Origin: Comamonadaceae bacterium
GTDB taxonomy: Bacteria; Pseudomonadota; Gammaproteobacteria; Burkholderiales; Burkholderiaceae_C
Direction of reading: 5' to 3'
Length of the DNA stretch: 8,384 bases
Assembly (NCBI GenBank): GCA_024642025.1
Contig: JAHEBY010000098.1
Coordinates: 1-8,384 of the forward strand
Position 1 is the first letter of the stretch; each line of letters opens with the position of its first letter. Below, piece after piece: positions 6,728-8,384 of the stretch. The translations under genes and the position numbers were made by a program. Below the pieces are notes generated by a model. The model saw nothing but the letters and a program-made list of their open reading frames with translations. It did no database searches and was not told the DNA's origin.

Positions 6728-8384
6728 TTACAGCCAGCTGCAGGCCCCCGCCTCAGCGGTCAGTGCATTGCGGCGCATTCCAGCAAACAGCTCGCGGCCG
6801 ATGCCGTGGCCATTCGCCTCGCCAAGCGCAAGCGGCATGGTGGCCAATTCACGGGCGGCCCACTTTGCGTCGGGCACCAAAACCTGCAGCGTGCCATTGG
6901 TGGCATTCAGGCGGATCACATCCCCGTCTTGGACCTTGGCTAGCGCGCCGCCCGCCAGTGCTTCTGGCGAGACGTGGATGGCCGCAGGCACTTTGCCGGA
7001 AGCACCGCTCATGCGACCATCGGTGACCAGCGCCACTTTGAAGCCCTTACCTTGCAGCACGGCAAGCGGCGGCGTAAGCTTGTGCAGTTCGGGCATGCCG
7101 TTGGCCTTGGGGCCCTGCCAACGCACCACAACCACCACATCGCGGTCCAGCTCACCCGCCGCAAATGCCTTATGCAAGGCGTCCTGGGAGTCAAACACGC
7201 GGGCTGGCGCCTCGACCACATGGCGATCGTCCGGCACGGCAGAAATCTTGATCACGCTGCGACCCAGGTTGCCCTTCAGGAGCTTTAGTCCCCCAGTGGC
7301 ACTGAAAGGGTTGGAAGCCCCGCGCACCACGCTGTCATCTTTGCTGTCGCCAATGTCTTGCCAAGAAAGGCCGGGGTGACCCGGCTTGCCCGACCCGGCG
7401 TCTGACGCTATCGGCCAGCGCGTGTATTCGCGGATGCCCCCGTCGCGCGCAGTCAGCACGTCTTCGTGCATCAGCCCGGCGTCCAGCAGCTCGCGAATCA
7501 CGAAGCCCGGCCCGCCTGCCGCCTGGAACTGGTTGACGTCAGCACTGCCGTTGGGGTACACGCGGCTGAGCAGGGGCACGGCATCTGACAAGGCAGAAAA
7601 ATCGTCCCAGTCGATCACCAGCCCCGCGGCGCGGGCCACTGCCACCCAATGGATCAGGTGATTGGTGGAGCCGCCGGTTGCCAGCAACGCCACCATGGCG
7701 TTGACGATGCATCGCTCGTCCACCACGCGGCCAATCGGAGCAAAGCGCCTGTGCCGAGTGATGTTGAGCACCGTGCGCACGGCCTCACGCGTAAGCTCCT
7801 CACGCAATGAGGCGCCGGGGTTTATAAAGGCCGTGCCGGGCACGTGCAGGCCCATGGCTTCCAGAAGCATCTGGTTGCTGTTGGCGGTGCCATAAAAGGT
7901 GCAAGTACCCGCGCCGTGGTAGGCCGCGGACTCTGCCTGCAACAGTTCAGGGCGCCCAACCAGTCCTTGCGCGGCTTTCTCGCGGACCTTTGCTTTTTCG
8001 TTGTTTGGAAGCCCCGATGTCATGGGGCCGGCGGGTACAAACACGGTGGGCAAATGGCCAAAATGCAAAGCACCAATCAAGAGGCCGGGAACGATCTTGT
8101 CGCATACGCCCAGCATCAGCGCGGCGTCAAAAACATCATGGCTGAGGGATACCGCCGTGGACATGGCAATGACATCGCGCGAGAACAGGCTGAGTTCCAT
8201 GCCCGGCGTGCCTTGCGTGACGCCGTCGCACATGGCGGGCACACCGCCCGCCACCTGCGCCGTAGCACCAAGCCGGCGCGCTTCGGCCTTCACGATGTCC
8301 GGGTAATTCTGAAACGGTGAATGGGCCGACAGCATGTCGTTATAAGCTGTAACGATGCCGATGTTTGGCGCCTTTTCCGCCACT
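6728..8384 (-). CDS. edd: 6-phosphogluconate dehydratase (N-terminus beyond the window)
   Basis: Edd is the Fe-S dehydratase of the IlvD/Edd family that turns 6-phosphogluconate into KDPG, the first specific Entner-Doudoroff step. The visible 551 residues begin at the family element preceding AYNDMLSAH; E. coli Edd has 603 residues and about 65 lie before this point, so the start is outside the window. Cluster-associated cysteines are in MCDGVTQG (Cys52 of the fragment), GVCDKIVPG (Cys94) and GTCTFYGTANSN (Cys161). Further conserved blocks are ATGGSTNH (235-242), GPKANGMPE (424-432) and DGRMSGASGK (455-464). Long stretches match E. coli Edd as I remember it, which separates it from dihydroxy-acid dehydratase IlvD. 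It ends in TAA, 36 nt before eda. The reading frame is intact throughout. Confidence 0.96.
   Translation of the reverse strand, partial: VAEKAPNIGIVTAYNDMLSAHSPFQNYPDIVKAEARRLGATAQVAGGVPAMCDGVTQGTPGMELSLFSRDVIAMSTAVSLSHDVFDAALMLGVCDKIVPGLLIGALHFGHLPTVFVPAGPMTSGLPNNEKAKVREKAAQGLVGRPELLQAESAAYHGAGTCTFYGTANSNQMLLEAMGLHVPGTAFINPGASLREELTREAVRTVLNITRHRRFAPIGRVVDERCIVNAMVALLATGGSTNHLIHWVAVARAAGLVIDWDDFSALSDAVPLLSRVYPNGSADVNQFQAAGGPGFVIRELLDAGLMHEDVLTARDGGIREYTRWPIASDAGSGKPGHPGLSWQDIGDSKDDSVVRGASNPFSATGGLKLLKGNLGRSVIKISAVPDDRHVVEAPARVFDSQDALHKAFAAGELDRDVVVVVRWQGPKANGMPELHKLTPPLAVLQGKGFKVALVTDGRMSGASGKVPAAIHVSPEALAGGALAKVQDGDVIRLNATNGTLQVLVPDAKWAARELATMPLALGEANGHGIGRELFAGMRRNALTAEAGACSWL

Noticed and set aside
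6717..7379. Plus-strand open frame (220 codons) opposite edd
   Set aside because: It is antisense to a strongly conserved gene, and its Ser/Pro/Ala-rich translation is typical of a shadow frame.
8381..8383. GTG (minus strand) as the start of edd
   Set aside because: It lies just before the conserved AYNDMLSAH block, where about 65 residues should still precede. The true start is outside the window.

Overview
The window looks like chromosomal DNA of a GC-rich betaproteobacterium, most likely of the Comamonadaceae (Polaromonas/Rhodoferax/Acidovorax type). This placement rests on codon use, an edd-eda Entner-Doudoroff gene pair, and an AT-rich intergenic palindromic element that resembles a repeat I remember as common in that family. 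It is an inference, since no rRNA or marker gene is present. There is no sign of phage, insertion sequence, CRISPR or plasmid functions.

Layout. Positions 1-5915 hold four plus-strand genes packed like one operon, with gaps of 5 and 28 nt and then a 4-nt ATGA overlap. In order they are: a trimethylamine-dehydrogenase-type (Old-Yellow-Enzyme-like) flavoprotein truncated by the left window edge; a second, diverged paralogue of it; an ornithine cyclodeaminase/mu-crystallin family NAD(P)-dependent enzyme; and a gamma-butyrobetaine-hydroxylase-like Fe(II)/2-oxoglutarate dioxygenase. A 128-bp intergenic stretch (5916-6043) follows, with hairpins and the repeat-like element. The minus strand (8384 back to 6044) carries edd (6-phosphogluconate dehydratase, its N-terminus beyond the right edge) followed by eda (KDPG aldolase). 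The two operons converge on the intergenic repeat.

How the genes may work together. edd and eda give the two specific steps of the Entner-Doudoroff pathway: 6-phosphogluconate to KDPG, then to pyruvate and glyceraldehyde-3-phosphate. The four-gene operon has the parts expected for breaking down a quaternary ammonium or N-methylated amino acid (a betaine). The dioxygenase keeps its iron ligands and an aromatic cage suited to a trimethylammonium group. Two TMADH/N-methylproline-demethylase-like flavoenzymes could remove methyl groups. The ketimine-reductase-like enzyme could process an imine or amino acid product. This combination is the most interesting part of the window. The substrate cannot be read from sequence, and several key-residue changes suggest the enzymes do not act on the textbook substrates: a lost cluster cysteine in the first flavoenzyme, an eroded zinc site in the dioxygenase, and no cyclodeaminase aspartate in the third gene.
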